DNA of 64,000 bases from Methanolinea sp. (GCA_016699325.1 CP064971.1:1426001-1490000); one strand, 5' to 3'; shown: positions 7,827 through 17,259, counted from the stretch's first letter. Numbers and translations are program-made. Notes: generated by a model from the letters alone, not told the origin.

Positions 7827-8915
7827 TTACAGCACACCCATGACAGAGAGCCGTGCCGGGAGATACTCCTTCGTTACGAAATCGAGCCCTCTTGCCGCGA
7901 AGGCCTGCTGTTCGGACTTGAGATTGAGTGTGAGCTGGAGCCCGATCTGTTCTTTCCAGTAATCTGAAGAGAATCGCGGATCGGTGAGCTCACTCTTCAG
8001 GGCGGCAATATCTTTCTCATTGAGGTGGTCTGAAGGGAGGTTGTAGTCCCGGATATCGCTTGGCTGGACACCGATGAACTGGGCTTTCGGGGTGGCCAGG
8101 AGATCCGAGATATGAGCGCTCTTGATGGCACCATATGCAATGCTGGCATAGATGCGGTAGGACCAGGGGTCACCATCGGTGAAAACCACGACCGGGATGC
8201 CGAACTGGTCATTGATGCGGTTGAGGATGCGGCGGGTTGATCGAGCAGGCTGCCCCTTGAGGTGGACGAGAATCGCGCGAAACTCGCTGTCAAAGCCGTT
8301 CTCGATCAGGCGTGCATACATGCCGCCGGTCTCGATGGCGATCACAAACTGTGCATCGTGGTCAAGGAGCTCGATGTTCTCGACATTCGTCGGTATCTGG
8401 TAGCCGGCTTCCCCTACATCGTCCTGGCAATGGATGTCGCGGGCACCCCTGCGGGTCAGCTCTTTAAGCCGCAGGGGGCCGAAGATGGTTGCTCCGTCCT
8501 CTTCAGGCCTGAGGTGGAACGCTTCGCGCTGCATATCGGTCAGGATCTCTAGATCCTCGATGAGGAAGTTGCTCTCGTCCTGGGCCTGGAACTTCGCTTT
8601 CTTCCATCCCTCGGATATGTAATAGAGTTCTCTTAACGTCGATGACCGGTTCTCACTGATCTGGTTTTTCAAAAACCAGATGACCCAGGCCATCTTAAGG
8701 AGGTGGAGGGCGCTTTTTGCAGTCCCGGCCGACCGGGTACTCTCGCGGTTCCCGTATTTCCAGACCTCCGTTTCGTCATCGTACGCGATGTTTTGTTTGG
8801 TACGGGTCGGAAGCGAGATTGACGGTATTTCTCCACCGGCCATCTGCCTGTACCACTTTCTGGCGATCCCGACCAGACGCTCAGTTGCCAGGTTGTCAAG
8901 CTGCGACCTAGACAT
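7827..8915 (-). CDS. top6A: DNA topoisomerase VI subunit A
   Basis: 362 residues, start ATG at 8915. Subunit A of the archaeal type IIB topoisomerase (Spo11 relative) makes the double-strand cut. The winged-helix part has TLRELYYISEGW, with the catalytic tyrosine at 98 or 99. The Toprim domain follows, with FVIAIETGGMYARL (acidic Glu) and FTDGDPWSYRIYA (metal-binding Asp-x-Asp). The start overlaps the end of top6B by eight bases (shared GATGTCTAG), so the two subunits are translated in tandem. Length is normal for the family. Confidence 0.95.
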   Translation of the reverse strand: MSRSQLDNLATERLVGIARKWYRQMAGGEIPSISLPTRTKQNIAYDDETEVWKYGNRESTRSAGTAKSALHLLKMAWVIWFLKNQISENRSSTLRELYYISEGWKKAKFQAQDESNFLIEDLEILTDMQREAFHLRPEEDGATIFGPLRLKELTRRGARDIHCQDDVGEAGYQIPTNVENIELLDHDAQFVIAIETGGMYARLIENGFDSEFRAILVHLKGQPARSTRRILNRINDQFGIPVVVFTDGDPWSYRIYASIAYGAIKSAHISDLLATPKAQFIGVQPSDIRDYNLPSDHLNEKDIAALKSELTDPRFSSDYWKEQIGLQLTLNLKSEQQAFAARGLDFVTKEYLPARLSVMGVL

Positions 8916-10716
8916 CCTGGTCCACCACCACGATTTGCCGCGGATCGATACCGCGCAGCTCCAGAGTACCTCCGCCACTTCCGGTAAATCTGGTCTGCCA
9001 CGACTCTCCAGCTCCGACCGAGATCTGCCATACCTTGGTGTATTCATCCTCCAGCCGGGTAACAAAGTCAGGAGGCGGCCGGGCATCGTCGGCCGCATCG
9101 GGTGAGATGCTATACAGGGAGAGAGTGGCCGGTTGTGCGGTGTAGTTGACCAGCTCGATGACCACCGTGCCACTGTCAATCCTCTTCCGGGCGACCAGTC
9201 TTCGCATGACCCGGCCCTCTATATACGAGATATTGGGGATTGGCTCTTCGACAATCTCGGCCACTTTGGCGGCGAGATCGGGGAGAATGGCGCAGACTGC
9301 CTGGGCCCGGTCTTCCTGGAGCCGGTTCCGGTCCCGCCGGGAAAGGAATAATTTAAGGTCCCGGCCAAGATCCTGGAGGGCAAGCACTATCTCCCGCTCG
9401 ATTTCAGGTATACCGGCAACGGCGTCCTTGCTCTCGCTCGTGAACGGCACATTGGTCGAGGCGACATGCACGAGGATGAGGAGCTGCCCGGTAGGCAACC
9501 CTGCCTGTGGAATGGAATAGTTCTTCCAGCTCATCCCGGCGATGGCCTGGGTGATGGCACAGGCTCCCTGCTGGTACATAAGCGGCACGCGGTTGGCGAA
9601 CCGGAGGATCTGCGCATTGCCATCTGCGGGCAGCTTCCCGCCATACCCGATAGCCGCTTCGATGATGAAGGGGTGTCCGGAGAATACTGATCCTGGCCGT
9701 GTCCGTGCCCTGACAAAGTCTATCTGGAACTCCTTTTCGAGGCTCCGAATGATCAGCTCCTCTCCGATCGGCGAGAGACACTGGGCCACGGGAGGAGCAG
9801 GGACTTTCACCTCCTGCATGGCTTCGATGAGCCGTTTCTGCTCTTTTGGAGAGAGTGAACCCGCATCCCGGTTTCCGGGAAGCCCCGCTCTGGTACAGAT
9901 CTCGCGGGCCGTCCTGGCCCCTACACGGGAGAAATGGTTTGAAAGAAAGTCTTCCAGGTGTTCTTTGGCGGGGATAAGCATCCGCCGAAGCTGCCCGATC
10001 TCGATCCCGTGAGGGTGGGGCTTTATGGCCTGCGGACAGGTGATCACCTCATCGCTCACCCGGTCAAAGAGGATGGTCTCGTCATCAAGTTCGAGCCGCA
10101 ACCGGGCATGGGGGTTTACCACCGAGGTATACTTGAGATACTCAACCAGTCGCTTTCTGGCCGCGAGCGAGCTTCTAAATTCGATCTGGACACGGGTGCC
10201 ATGGGTCCGGTCCCACTCGATCTCCTGCTGCGAGACGATGTCGGGTTCATTAGTCCCAACATCTATCTGAATCTCGACCCGGACCGCAGGACGGTCCGGT
10301 CCGGTCCGGGAGATAACAACCGTGGGAACCCCGGTCGTCAGCTGGGCATACAGGACCGCCGCTGAAATGCCGATCCCCTGCTGGCCCCGGCTCTGCCTGA
10401 TCTGGTGAAAGCGTGAGCCGTAAAGCAGTTTCCCGAATACAAACGGGATCTGCCGGGAGACGATTCCAGGGCCGTTATCCTCGACAACGATGCGGAAAAC
10501 GTCACCAGATTGCCGTCGGATGCCAATGTATATGTCAGGGAGGATCCGTGCCTCCTCGCATGCATCGAGTGCGTTATCAACTGCTTCCTTGATGGTGGTG
10601 ATGATACCCCGGGTCGGGGAATCGAACCCAAGCAGGTGCTTGTTTCTCTCGAAGAATTCAGCGACACTGATGCTTCGCTGCTGCCGTGCAAGCTCTTCAG
10701 CGAGGCTCACTCCCAT
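8908..10716 (-). CDS. top6B: DNA topoisomerase VI subunit B
   Basis: About 602 residues from the ATG at 10716 (six codons inside a longer open frame). It is the ATPase subunit of topoisomerase VI. GHKL motifs are all present: EAVDNALDAC, VVEDNGPGI, and SRGQQGIGISAA. The transducer region follows, and the C-terminus ends with a beta-rich extra domain seen in methanogen Top6B. ATP binding dimerises the subunit and drives strand passage. The start lies inside the end of hisS by about 20 bases, so hisS, top6B and top6A are likely one transcript. Confidence 0.95.
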   Translation of the reverse strand: MGVSLAEELARQQRSISVAEFFERNKHLLGFDSPTRGIITTIKEAVDNALDACEEARILPDIYIGIRRQSGDVFRIVVEDNGPGIVSRQIPFVFGKLLYGSRFHQIRQSRGQQGIGISAAVLYAQLTTGVPTVVISRTGPDRPAVRVEIQIDVGTNEPDIVSQQEIEWDRTHGTRVQIEFRSSLAARKRLVEYLKYTSVVNPHARLRLELDDETILFDRVSDEVITCPQAIKPHPHGIEIGQLRRMLIPAKEHLEDFLSNHFSRVGARTAREICTRAGLPGNRDAGSLSPKEQKRLIEAMQEVKVPAPPVAQCLSPIGEELIIRSLEKEFQIDFVRARTRPGSVFSGHPFIIEAAIGYGGKLPADGNAQILRFANRVPLMYQQGACAITQAIAGMSWKNYSIPQAGLPTGQLLILVHVASTNVPFTSESKDAVAGIPEIEREIVLALQDLGRDLKLFLSRRDRNRLQEDRAQAVCAILPDLAAKVAEIVEEPIPNISYIEGRVMRRLVARKRIDSGTVVIELVNYTAQPATLSLYSISPDAADDARPPPDFVTRLEDEYTKVWQISVGAGESWQTRFTGSGGGTLELRGIDPRQIVVVDQDV

Positions 10717-11929
10717 ACACCTCTCTGATCGCATCGGGAAGCGGAAGCGCTTCCTGTCTGCCGGTCCGAAGATTCTTCACTGTAACCTGTCGCAGGTCGC
10801 GCTCCCGATCGCCAATGATCAGGGCATAGTCTGCCGATCGGGCGATCTGGGAGATCTGGTTTCCCAAGGATTTACCGGAAAGAACCAGCTCAGTCCTGAT
10901 ACCGGCCTTTCGGAATGCACCGGCAACGGTCATCGCCCAATCCCTGCCTCCCGGTGTGAACGCGACTCCGGCAATCGTTACAGGAACAGATTCCCTCTGG
11001 CCTCGTGCAACCATCACCCTGTCGAACCCGATGGCAAACCCGCAGGAGGGGGTCTCTTCTCCCCCAAAGAGGTGAGCCAGGCTGTACGTCCCTCCTCCGA
11101 GAACCTGGTTCTCTGCACCCAGGTTCTCGGAGAAGATCTCAAAGACCATACCGGTATAGTAATCGAGACCCCGGGCTATACCAGGATTCAGGGTATACTC
11201 CAGACCCGCTCCATCCAGTATCGAGAAGAGCTCTTCTATCCGGTCCCGACCTTGTAAATCTCCGGTTATGGCAAATATATCATCCAGGCTCCTGCTCTCC
11301 GTAAGAGCCGTGAGTTTATCGAAGAGTTCTTCCATGCCCTGGGATAAGAGGTATGCGTCAAGCCCTCCTGTATCCTTCTTGTCGAGGAACATCCTGATCT
11401 TCTTCTGGTCATCGGGGTCGAGGCCGGAAAGAAGGCTTCGCATGAACGAGAGGTGGCCAATATGGATGGAAAATGAGATGCCGCACGCCGCAAGGAGATC
11501 ACGGGCAAGCAGGATGACCTCAGCTTCTGCAAGCGCTGAGTCAACACCGATCAGCTCGATCCCGAACTGCCAGAACTGTCGGTAACGTCCCTTCTGGGGC
11601 CGCTCGTACCGGAAACAATCGGCAAAGTAGAACCAGCGGAGCGGTTTTGGCATGGTCTTTCCCTGGTTGACATACAATCGCAGTACAGGGGCGGTGATCT
11701 CCGGACGCAGTGCAAGCTTTCGCCCGCCCTTGTCCTCGAAAACGTACATCTCCTGGATGATGCCTTCCCCAGAGCGGATGGTGAAGAGCTCGAGTTCCTC
11801 GAATTCCGGAGTGCAAACCTCCCGGTAACCCCAGTTACTGGCGATCCGGCGCATTGTCCCCTCCACTTCGCGCCGCTGTTCCATCTCATCAGGGAGGAAA
11901 TCACGGGTTCCACGTGGTTTCTGGAGCAT
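10697..11929 (-). CDS. hisS: Histidyl-tRNA synthetase
   Basis: 410 residues, start ATG 11929. Class II aminoacyl-tRNA synthetase charging tRNA-His. It begins with the typical LQKPRGTRDFLPDEM. Motif 2 is RYERPQKGRYRQFWQFG, and the histidine-binding segment GLDYYTGMVFE is intact; motif 3 is present as GFAIGFDRVM. The C-terminal anticodon-binding domain (about residues 320-410) is full length. First of the hisS-top6B-top6A run, with the small membrane protein gene four bases upstream. Confidence 0.95.
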   Translation of the reverse strand: MLQKPRGTRDFLPDEMEQRREVEGTMRRIASNWGYREVCTPEFEELELFTIRSGEGIIQEMYVFEDKGGRKLALRPEITAPVLRLYVNQGKTMPKPLRWFYFADCFRYERPQKGRYRQFWQFGIELIGVDSALAEAEVILLARDLLAACGISFSIHIGHLSFMRSLLSGLDPDDQKKIRMFLDKKDTGGLDAYLLSQGMEELFDKLTALTESRSLDDIFAITGDLQGRDRIEELFSILDGAGLEYTLNPGIARGLDYYTGMVFEIFSENLGAENQVLGGGTYSLAHLFGGEETPSCGFAIGFDRVMVARGQRESVPVTIAGVAFTPGGRDWAMTVAGAFRKAGIRTELVLSGKSLGNQISQIARSADYALIIGDRERDLRQVTVKNLRTGRQEALPLPDAIREVYGSEPR

Positions 11930-11933
11930 GGTA

Positions 11934-12272
11934 TCAGACCTCCTTCTTGAGTGCACCTTTTCGCAGTGGAGCTTTTCCGAGAACCCGATCGAACGTTCCC
12001 TCGGATTCCCAGATCTTCTCCCGCTGCTCCCGCCCCTGCAGGTAGAGTGCAGCAAGGATCATGCCAAGCCCGAGGAGTTCGAAGGACGACAATCCGGTAA
12101 CTGCGATACCAAGAACAGCGAGCGCTCCGTAGAGAACACCCCGGTAGGCTGCTTTCCGGTATCCCGGAAGCGCGGTCCGGTAAAAAATCCTGGCATCCCT
12201 CAGCCAGAGGAAAAAAACCACCGCCACTCCAAAGAGGGCGACATAGAGGAGATAGCTCATCAGTATGAACAT
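11934..12272 (-). CDS. Small membrane protein of unknown function
   Basis: About 112 residues from ATG 12272, chosen because GGGAG lies just upstream; a TTG at 12290 would add six residues. Two membrane segments are clear (about residues 5-23 and 45-75), followed by a charged C-terminal tail. I do not recognise the family. Its stop lies only four bases before hisS, so it is probably the first gene of the hisS-topoisomerase VI transcript. Confidence 0.65.
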   Translation of the reverse strand: MFILMSYLLYVALFGVAVVFFLWLRDARIFYRTALPGYRKAAYRGVLYGALAVLGIAVTGLSSFELLGLGMILAALYLQGREQREKIWESEGTFDRVLGKAPLRKGALKKEV

Positions 12273-12415
12273 GTCTCCCTGTACGGCCAATAACTTAACG
12301 GGAATTGCACATCACGTTTTTCCGGAGATTGGTTGATCGTTTTTTCGGAAGCGGTTGCAAACCTGCCGGAACGCGGGACTCGCACCGCATAAGCGGCTTT
12401 TCCCTTTTGAACGAA

Positions 12416-12425
12416 CTTAATATAG
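12416..12425 (+). promoter_or_regulatory. TATA box for larB
   Basis: CTTAATATAG lies about 32 bases upstream of the larB start, with GAGAAAGG just before the ATG. Transcription would start near 12443-12447 and leave a very short leader. Confidence 0.55.
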
Positions 12426-12452
12426 GCGAGCTCATATCGTTATGAGAAAGGT

Positions 12453-13229
12453 ATGCCTGCCAATAAAAGACTCCAGGTCATCCTTGAACAGCTCCGGAAG
12501 GGCACCATTACTGTCGAAGATGCCAAGCGGGAGATTGATTTTCTACGCATCGAAGCGGTCGGGGAGATCGCAAACCTCGACGTGGGAAGGTTTCTGCGGT
12601 GCGGGGTCCCAGAAGTGGTATTCGCGGAGGGCAAGGAAGCCGGGCAGCTCGCCGATATTGCACTTGCCCTGGCCGGTACTTCGGGTCGCTGCCTCGTCTC
12701 CCGCATCTCACGGGCTCAGTACACATTCCTCGCAGACCGGGCGACCGCGGCAGGGTTGGAGATAATTTGCCATGAACCGGCCCGAATGGCCGTCCTCTCG
12801 CGAGGGGTCCCCGTGGAGCCATCCGGTGGAGTGGTCGGGATCATCACTGCCGGAACATCTGATATCCGGGTTGCCGAGGAGGCGCGTGTCGTTGCCTGCG
12901 AGATGGGGTGCCGGGTGTGCACGGCCTACGATGTCGGAGCCGCCGGCATCCACCGCCTCTTCCCGGCCATAAGGAAGTGCTTCGATGCCCATGTATTTGT
13001 TGTCGCCGCCGGGAGAGAGGGAACACTTCCTGCGGTTGTCGCCGGACTCGTGGATCGACCGGTTATCGGCGTTCCGGTAAGCACCGGATACGGATATATG
13101 GGCCAGGGACAGGCGGCGCTGGCAAGCATGCTCCAGTCATGCTCGGTCCTCGCAGTGGTCAACATTGATGCAGGGTTTACGGCAGGGGCGTTTGCAGCCC
13201 AGATTGCGAACATGGCGGTGGTACAATGA
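12453..13229 (+). CDS. larB: Nickel pincer cofactor biosynthesis protein LarB
   Basis: 258 residues. The C-terminal half is a PurE-like (AIR carboxylase) domain: IITAGTSDIRVAEEA, then TAYDVGAAGIHRLF and LPAVVAGL, with GYGYMGQGQAAL near the end. LarB carboxylates and hydrolyses nicotinic acid adenine dinucleotide in the first step to the nickel pincer nucleotide of lactate racemase and related enzymes. larC and larE are not in the window, so the rest of the pathway must lie elsewhere or the protein has a different partner. The next gene, nadM, makes dinucleotides of exactly this type and overlaps its stop. Confidence 0.85.
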   Translation: MPANKRLQVILEQLRKGTITVEDAKREIDFLRIEAVGEIANLDVGRFLRCGVPEVVFAEGKEAGQLADIALALAGTSGRCLVSRISRAQYTFLADRATAAGLEIICHEPARMAVLSRGVPVEPSGGVVGIITAGTSDIRVAEEARVVACEMGCRVCTAYDVGAAGIHRLFPAIRKCFDAHVFVVAAGREGTLPAVVAGLVDRPVIGVPVSTGYGYMGQGQAALASMLQSCSVLAVVNIDAGFTAGAFAAQIANMAVVQ

Positions 13230-13768
13230 CCCGGGCGTTCTACATCGGGAGGTTCCAGCCCTATCACAATGGACACCAGTACGTGCTAGAGCGTATTGCA
13301 GAGGCGGCGCGGGAGATTATCATCGGGGTTGGGAGCGCCCAGCTCTCCCATGAGCCGGGAAATCCGTTCACGGCAGGGGAACGGATCCTGATGATAACCG
13401 GTTCGCTTGAGGAGATCGGGATTCCGCTCTACGTAATCCCTATCGAGGATATCCGGAGGAATGCCCTCTGGGTTTCGCATGTAAGATCGATGACCCCGCC
13501 CTTTGATCTGGTCTATTCCAGCAACCCGCTGGTGATGCAACTCTTCTCAGAGGCAGGGGTGAGCGTTGATTCGCCGGCGATGTATGCCCGGAACCTTCAT
13601 TCCGGCACAGAGATCAGGAGAAGGATACTAAAAGGCGAGGAATGGGAGCAGCTGGTTCCTCCAGCGGTGGTCAGAGTTATCCGCGAAATTGACGGGGTGG
13701 AACGGCTCCGGAGGATCTCGGGCAACGATTGCGCCGATGAGTCCGGCCAAGACGATCGGAGACTGTAA
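13226..13768 (+). CDS. nadM: Nicotinamide-nucleotide adenylyltransferase
   Basis: 180 residues. Archaeal NMN/NaMN adenylyltransferase, which joins mononucleotide and ATP to form NAD or its acid form. Nucleotidyltransferase motifs: YIGRFQPYHNGH at the N-terminus (HxGH) and the ISSGT-like SGTEIRRRI near residues 130-140. The start ATG overlaps the larB stop by four bases, so translation is coupled. The C-terminus beyond residue 165 is longer and more polar than in most homologues. Next gene follows after eight bases. Confidence 0.92.
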   Translation: MTRAFYIGRFQPYHNGHQYVLERIAEAAREIIIGVGSAQLSHEPGNPFTAGERILMITGSLEEIGIPLYVIPIEDIRRNALWVSHVRSMTPPFDLVYSSNPLVMQLFSEAGVSVDSPAMYARNLHSGTEIRRRILKGEEWEQLVPPAVVRVIREIDGVERLRRISGNDCADESGQDDRRL

Positions 13769-13776
13769 GGCGTTTC

Positions 13777-15060
13777 ATGTTCAAGTTCATCAAAGACCGG
13801 TTTCCAAGAGAGAGAGAAGAGAAACTGCGCACTGTGTCGATTGCCGAGGTACCGGCTCTGTTAGAGACCCGTGAAGCGGAAATCGCAGTGGATTTATCCG
13901 CCCGGATAGAACGCCACCGGAACGAGGTAATCGCTGCGCGGGAATACCTTAAGGAACTGATAGGAGATCTCCGCTCGAAAGAGCGTGAAGAGGCATACCA
14001 TCCGAAACTCGAAAAGATTGCCAAAAACACGCTACCGCTTTTTGAGAAGTCCATGCTCTACTCACTTGCAAAAGACCTTCCCCGCGATTCCGAGGAGTTC
14101 TACATGGCATCAAGCGAATGCCTTAAAGGTTGCATCAAAGGGCTCGCCGGACCCGGGAGATACCTGCGGGGGGTCTTTCCTGATGAGATGAAAGAGATCC
14201 GGTTGACCGTGGACAGGATAGGGCGGGAGGTGAACGCCATGACACCGTCCATTGCCGAAGCACGGAAAAAACGAGACCAGATAGCGGATCTGCGCGAAAC
14301 TGCTGCATCGCTTTCAGCCGCAGTAGCAAACCGCGAAAAGGCGGCACGTGACCTCCTTCGCATCCGTGATGAAATCAGTAGTGAAGAGCAGGCAACCGGG
14401 GAACTCAAAAAAACACTGGCGGTATCGGAGGAACCGGCCGCATCCGTAGAAGTTGACGGCCTGAAGGCCAGGATCTCCGCCATTAGCGGTGAGGTTTCTG
14501 CAGCCGATCGCGCGCTGCGGGCCGACGTTTCCGTGATCGCCCACCTTATGAGGAAAGGAGAGAAGATCCTCCAGCGGAGAGGGTCATCGGCACCACGCGA
14601 GATCGAAGCGGTGGTCGATATCTTTGCCGGACCAGATGTTCCGGCCGAGGATCAACTCCTCTCCGGTCTTTCCCGGGCCCTCCCACTGATCCGGAGCATG
14701 ATTGCAAGCGGCGAGATCACCCTGAAGAACAAGGAAGAACGGGAACTCTTTTCCGAAGAGGTCGACGTAGCGGCACGGATCAGAGCGCTCTACGATCAGT
14801 ACCGGGACGCCGAATCCCGGCTGGGTGCGGCCGAGCAGGCTTACGCGACACACCCACTAGTCGAAAAAATCCGACTGACACAGCATGAAAAGGAGACGAG
14901 AGAAACACGGCTTGCAGGTCTCCGGGACAAGATGGCCGCAATCGAAGAGCGGGAACAGGCCCTTGCCAGGGAGATACCGGCACTGATGGCTGCGATGGAA
15001 CAGGGAATCTGTCACATTGAGGGTAGACCGGTCACGCTGGTTGGCAATAAGCATACATGA
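13777..15060 (+). CDS. Coiled-coil protein of unknown function, 427 residues
   Basis: A long, charged, mostly helical protein. Two coiled-coil blocks are likely: about residues 140-215, and about 330-400. Between them is a more globular stretch. The N-terminal part contains two cysteines (SECLKGCIKG). No signal peptide or membrane segment. I do not recognise a catalytic motif; the heptads recall SMC-like or scaffold proteins, but no ATP-binding motif is seen. It starts eight bases after nadM, so it is probably in the larB-nadM operon. Confidence 0.75.
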   Translation: MFKFIKDRFPREREEKLRTVSIAEVPALLETREAEIAVDLSARIERHRNEVIAAREYLKELIGDLRSKEREEAYHPKLEKIAKNTLPLFEKSMLYSLAKDLPRDSEEFYMASSECLKGCIKGLAGPGRYLRGVFPDEMKEIRLTVDRIGREVNAMTPSIAEARKKRDQIADLRETAASLSAAVANREKAARDLLRIRDEISSEEQATGELKKTLAVSEEPAASVEVDGLKARISAISGEVSAADRALRADVSVIAHLMRKGEKILQRRGSSAPREIEAVVDIFAGPDVPAEDQLLSGLSRALPLIRSMIASGEITLKNKEERELFSEEVDVAARIRALYDQYRDAESRLGAAEQAYATHPLVEKIRLTQHEKETRETRLAGLRDKMAAIEEREQALAREIPALMAAMEQGICHIEGRPVTLVGNKHT

Positions 15061-15126
15061 GAGGTGCCCGGACCAGCGGGTCTATATCGCTGTCCGGGAT
15101 ACTTCCCTCTGGAGGATTCCTTCTCA

Positions 15127-15393
15127 ATGCCTGAAGAAGCATACCGCGTTCTCGAAGTTCATGCCGGCAAAGTCCGCTGTCGCCCGGACAGGGAGGAGAC
15201 CATTGAGCACTGCAGGTTTTGTGTTTTTTCCCGCTCATTCCAGGTCCAGGGGCGCCAGGTGACGTCCCCTGCTCTCGCTTATTGCCTGCGGCACCGGGCC
15301 ACGGGAGAAGTGAACATGAAGGAAGTGGAAGCCGTAACCTGTGCTGACCGCGCGGGGGAAGGCTACCGCAGCATGATGAACATCATCGGGTAA
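15127..15393 (+). CDS. Small cysteine-containing protein of unknown function
   Basis: 88 residues. The start at ATG 15127 is preferred over an upstream one at 15064 because GGAGGA precedes it by about ten bases. Four cysteines stand out: HCRFC, YC and TC, with nearby histidines, which could bind zinc or an iron-sulfur cluster. Family not recognised. It follows the coiled-coil gene by 66 bases on the same strand, and probably ends the larB operon. Confidence 0.6.
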   Translation: MPEEAYRVLEVHAGKVRCRPDREETIEHCRFCVFSRSFQVQGRQVTSPALAYCLRHRATGEVNMKEVEAVTCADRAGEGYRSMMNIIG

Positions 15394-15404
15394 CCGGTTC
15401 CTGC

Positions 15405-15746
15405 TCAGGGAGTCTTCCAGAACTCCCACCACCGTCTGGTCTGGAACGGCACCGGCCGCATCTCCCCACTCCGCTCGACATCGATGATGTGATGGACCAG
15501 TCGCACCTCATCGGCAAGATTCTTCAAGGAATGCTTCAGTTCTGCAATTTTTTCCAGTATCTCCTGGTATTCTTCGAAGGATCGTTTCTGGTTCAGGGTG
15601 ACGGGCTGCCCTCCCATGACCTGCGTAAACCCATTGTCGATGAGTTCGAGGATCGCCCGGTTCCGGTCCAACCCTTGCTCTTTTGCAAACTTGTCGATGA
15701 GATCGCTCATCTCAGAATCCATGGTGATAGATACCCGTATCGCCAT
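15405..15746 (-). CDS. Ribbon-helix-helix (CopG-type) transcription regulator
   Basis: 113 residues. The first 45 form a ribbon-helix-helix: AIRVSITMDSEMSDLIDKFA (strand then helix), then GLDRNRAILELIDNGF. A helical segment (about 58-95) may serve for dimer assembly, and the C-terminus is unusually rich in tryptophan (RRWWEFWKTP). A good ribosome binding site, GGGAGG, lies just before the ATG. It converges with the larB operon and lies downstream of cbiP on the same strand. Target unknown. Confidence 0.8.
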   Translation of the reverse strand: MAIRVSITMDSEMSDLIDKFAKEQGLDRNRAILELIDNGFTQVMGGQPVTLNQKRSFEEYQEILEKIAELKHSLKNLADEVRLVHHIIDVERSGEMRPVPFQTRRWWEFWKTP

Positions 15747-15813
15747 CTATACCTCCCCTGCGCCATGCTCTCACGGACTCATGGGGCGTCCGCACCTAAA
15801 AACCCCACTCCCG

Positions 15814-17259
15814 TCACGATTCAAAAAGGGCGAGAATGGGATCAAGTTGCAGGTGGCGCTCAAACTCGGCGGCCAGCTGCTCATAGGGGTCATGCCTGGC
15901 TACTTCATCCATTGGAATATACTCAAGGCCTTTTTGCGCGTACATCCAGGAGAGTAGGGCATTCCTTGCCGAGGGGTTCGTGAAAAGTCCATGGAGATAC
16001 GTGCCAATTACAAGGCCGTCTCCAGAGACAGCCCCTTCCCCGCAAAAAGCCTCCTCGTCTCCGATCCGTTCGGTCTCGCCCATATGGATCACGTATCCCT
16101 TGACCGTTCCGATTGCAGCCAGGATTGGGCCGATTGCCGATGCAGTCCGTGTCACCTGCTCGGTGGTTTTTTCATACTTCGAGAAACGGGTGACGGTGCG
16201 GAGCAGTCCGAGCCCTTCATAGCGGCCCAATTGTGACTCGACACCATCGTCAATCACTTCCAGGCCGAGCATCTGGTAGCCCCCGCAGATCCCGATAATT
16301 GGGATTCCCCGTTCCCGTGCCGCACGGATTTCCGCGGCACATCCGCTCTTGTGCACTATCCGGAGGTCATCGACCGTGTTCTTGGTGCCCGGAATGATGA
16401 TGCAGTCGTACCCGGAAAGGGAGAAGCCGGGTTTGACATATACCACCGCCGCCGACCGTTCCAGGGATTCGAAATCGGTGAAGTTCGATATCCGGGGCAG
16501 CCGGATGACCGCGATCCTGACCGGGTGGTCACATGTTTTCTTATCCTCGATTGAGAGCGAGTCTTCGCTGGGAAATGGTAAAGAGAGGTAAGGTATCACC
16601 CCAAGCACCGGGATGCCGCACAGATCCTCGAGGATCCGGATGCCGTCCTCAAAAAGGGCTGGATCACCGCGGAACTTGTTGATGACGACCCCAATGACCA
16701 GTGCCTTTATATCAGGAGGGAGAAGTTCGAGGGTTCCAAAGACCTGTGCAAAAACCCCTCCCCGTTCGATATCGGCAACCAGGATGATGGGAAGCCCCAG
16801 TTCCCGCTCGATCCTGATGTTGGCGATATCCCGGTCATACAGGTTCAGTTCCGCTGCTCCGCCGGCCCCTTCAGCAACGATATGCCCGTAACGGTTCATG
16901 AGCCGTTCTGCCGCCTGGACGGCATGGGAGAGCAGCATCCCAGTCTCCCGGTAATAGTCAGATATGGAGATGTCGCGGTAGGGCTGGCCCATAAGCACCA
17001 CCTGGGAGATGTGCTCACTCTTGGGCTTAAGGAGGACGGGGTTCATATCCGCTTCCGGTTCGAGGCGGGCGGCAAAGGCCTGTGCAGCCTGGGCGATACC
17101 GATTTCCGCCCCGTCGCGCGTAACATAGGAGTTCAGGCTCATGTTCTGAGCCTTGAACGGGGCGGCTGTGATCCCGCGGTTGGACAGCACCCTGCATATC
17201 GCCGCAACCACCGTACTCTTCCCGACATGTGATGCGGTGCCGAGAACAAAAAGGGACAT
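15814..17259 (-). CDS. cbiP: Cobyric acid synthase
   Basis: 481 residues. It amidates four side chains of adenosylcobyrinic acid diamide in the cobalamin pathway, using glutamine and ATP. N-terminal P-loop domain: GTASHVGKSTVVAA, followed by FKAQNMSLNS. C-terminal class I glutaminase domain: GICGGYQML with the nucleophilic Cys, and a conserved HGLF near the C-terminus. Full length. It faces the B12-dependent ribonucleotide reductase gene across 56 bases, and the shared AT box there suggests the two are regulated together. No ribosome binding site is seen, which fits a leaderless transcript. Confidence 0.95.
   Translation of the reverse strand: MSLFVLGTASHVGKSTVVAAICRVLSNRGITAAPFKAQNMSLNSYVTRDGAEIGIAQAAQAFAARLEPEADMNPVLLKPKSEHISQVVLMGQPYRDISISDYYRETGMLLSHAVQAAERLMNRYGHIVAEGAGGAAELNLYDRDIANIRIERELGLPIILVADIERGGVFAQVFGTLELLPPDIKALVIGVVINKFRGDPALFEDGIRILEDLCGIPVLGVIPYLSLPFPSEDSLSIEDKKTCDHPVRIAVIRLPRISNFTDFESLERSAAVVYVKPGFSLSGYDCIIIPGTKNTVDDLRIVHKSGCAAEIRAARERGIPIIGICGGYQMLGLEVIDDGVESQLGRYEGLGLLRTVTRFSKYEKTTEQVTRTASAIGPILAAIGTVKGYVIHMGETERIGDEEAFCGEGAVSGDGLVIGTYLHGLFTNPSARNALLSWMYAQKGLEYIPMDEVARHDPYEQLAAEFERHLQLDPILALFES

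Noticed and set aside
10490..11257. 255-residue open frame on the plus strand
   Set aside because: Opposite hisS and the start of top6B; no motif.
15064..15126. N-terminal extension of the small cysteine protein
   Set aside because: The ribosome binding site GGAGGA favours ATG 15127.
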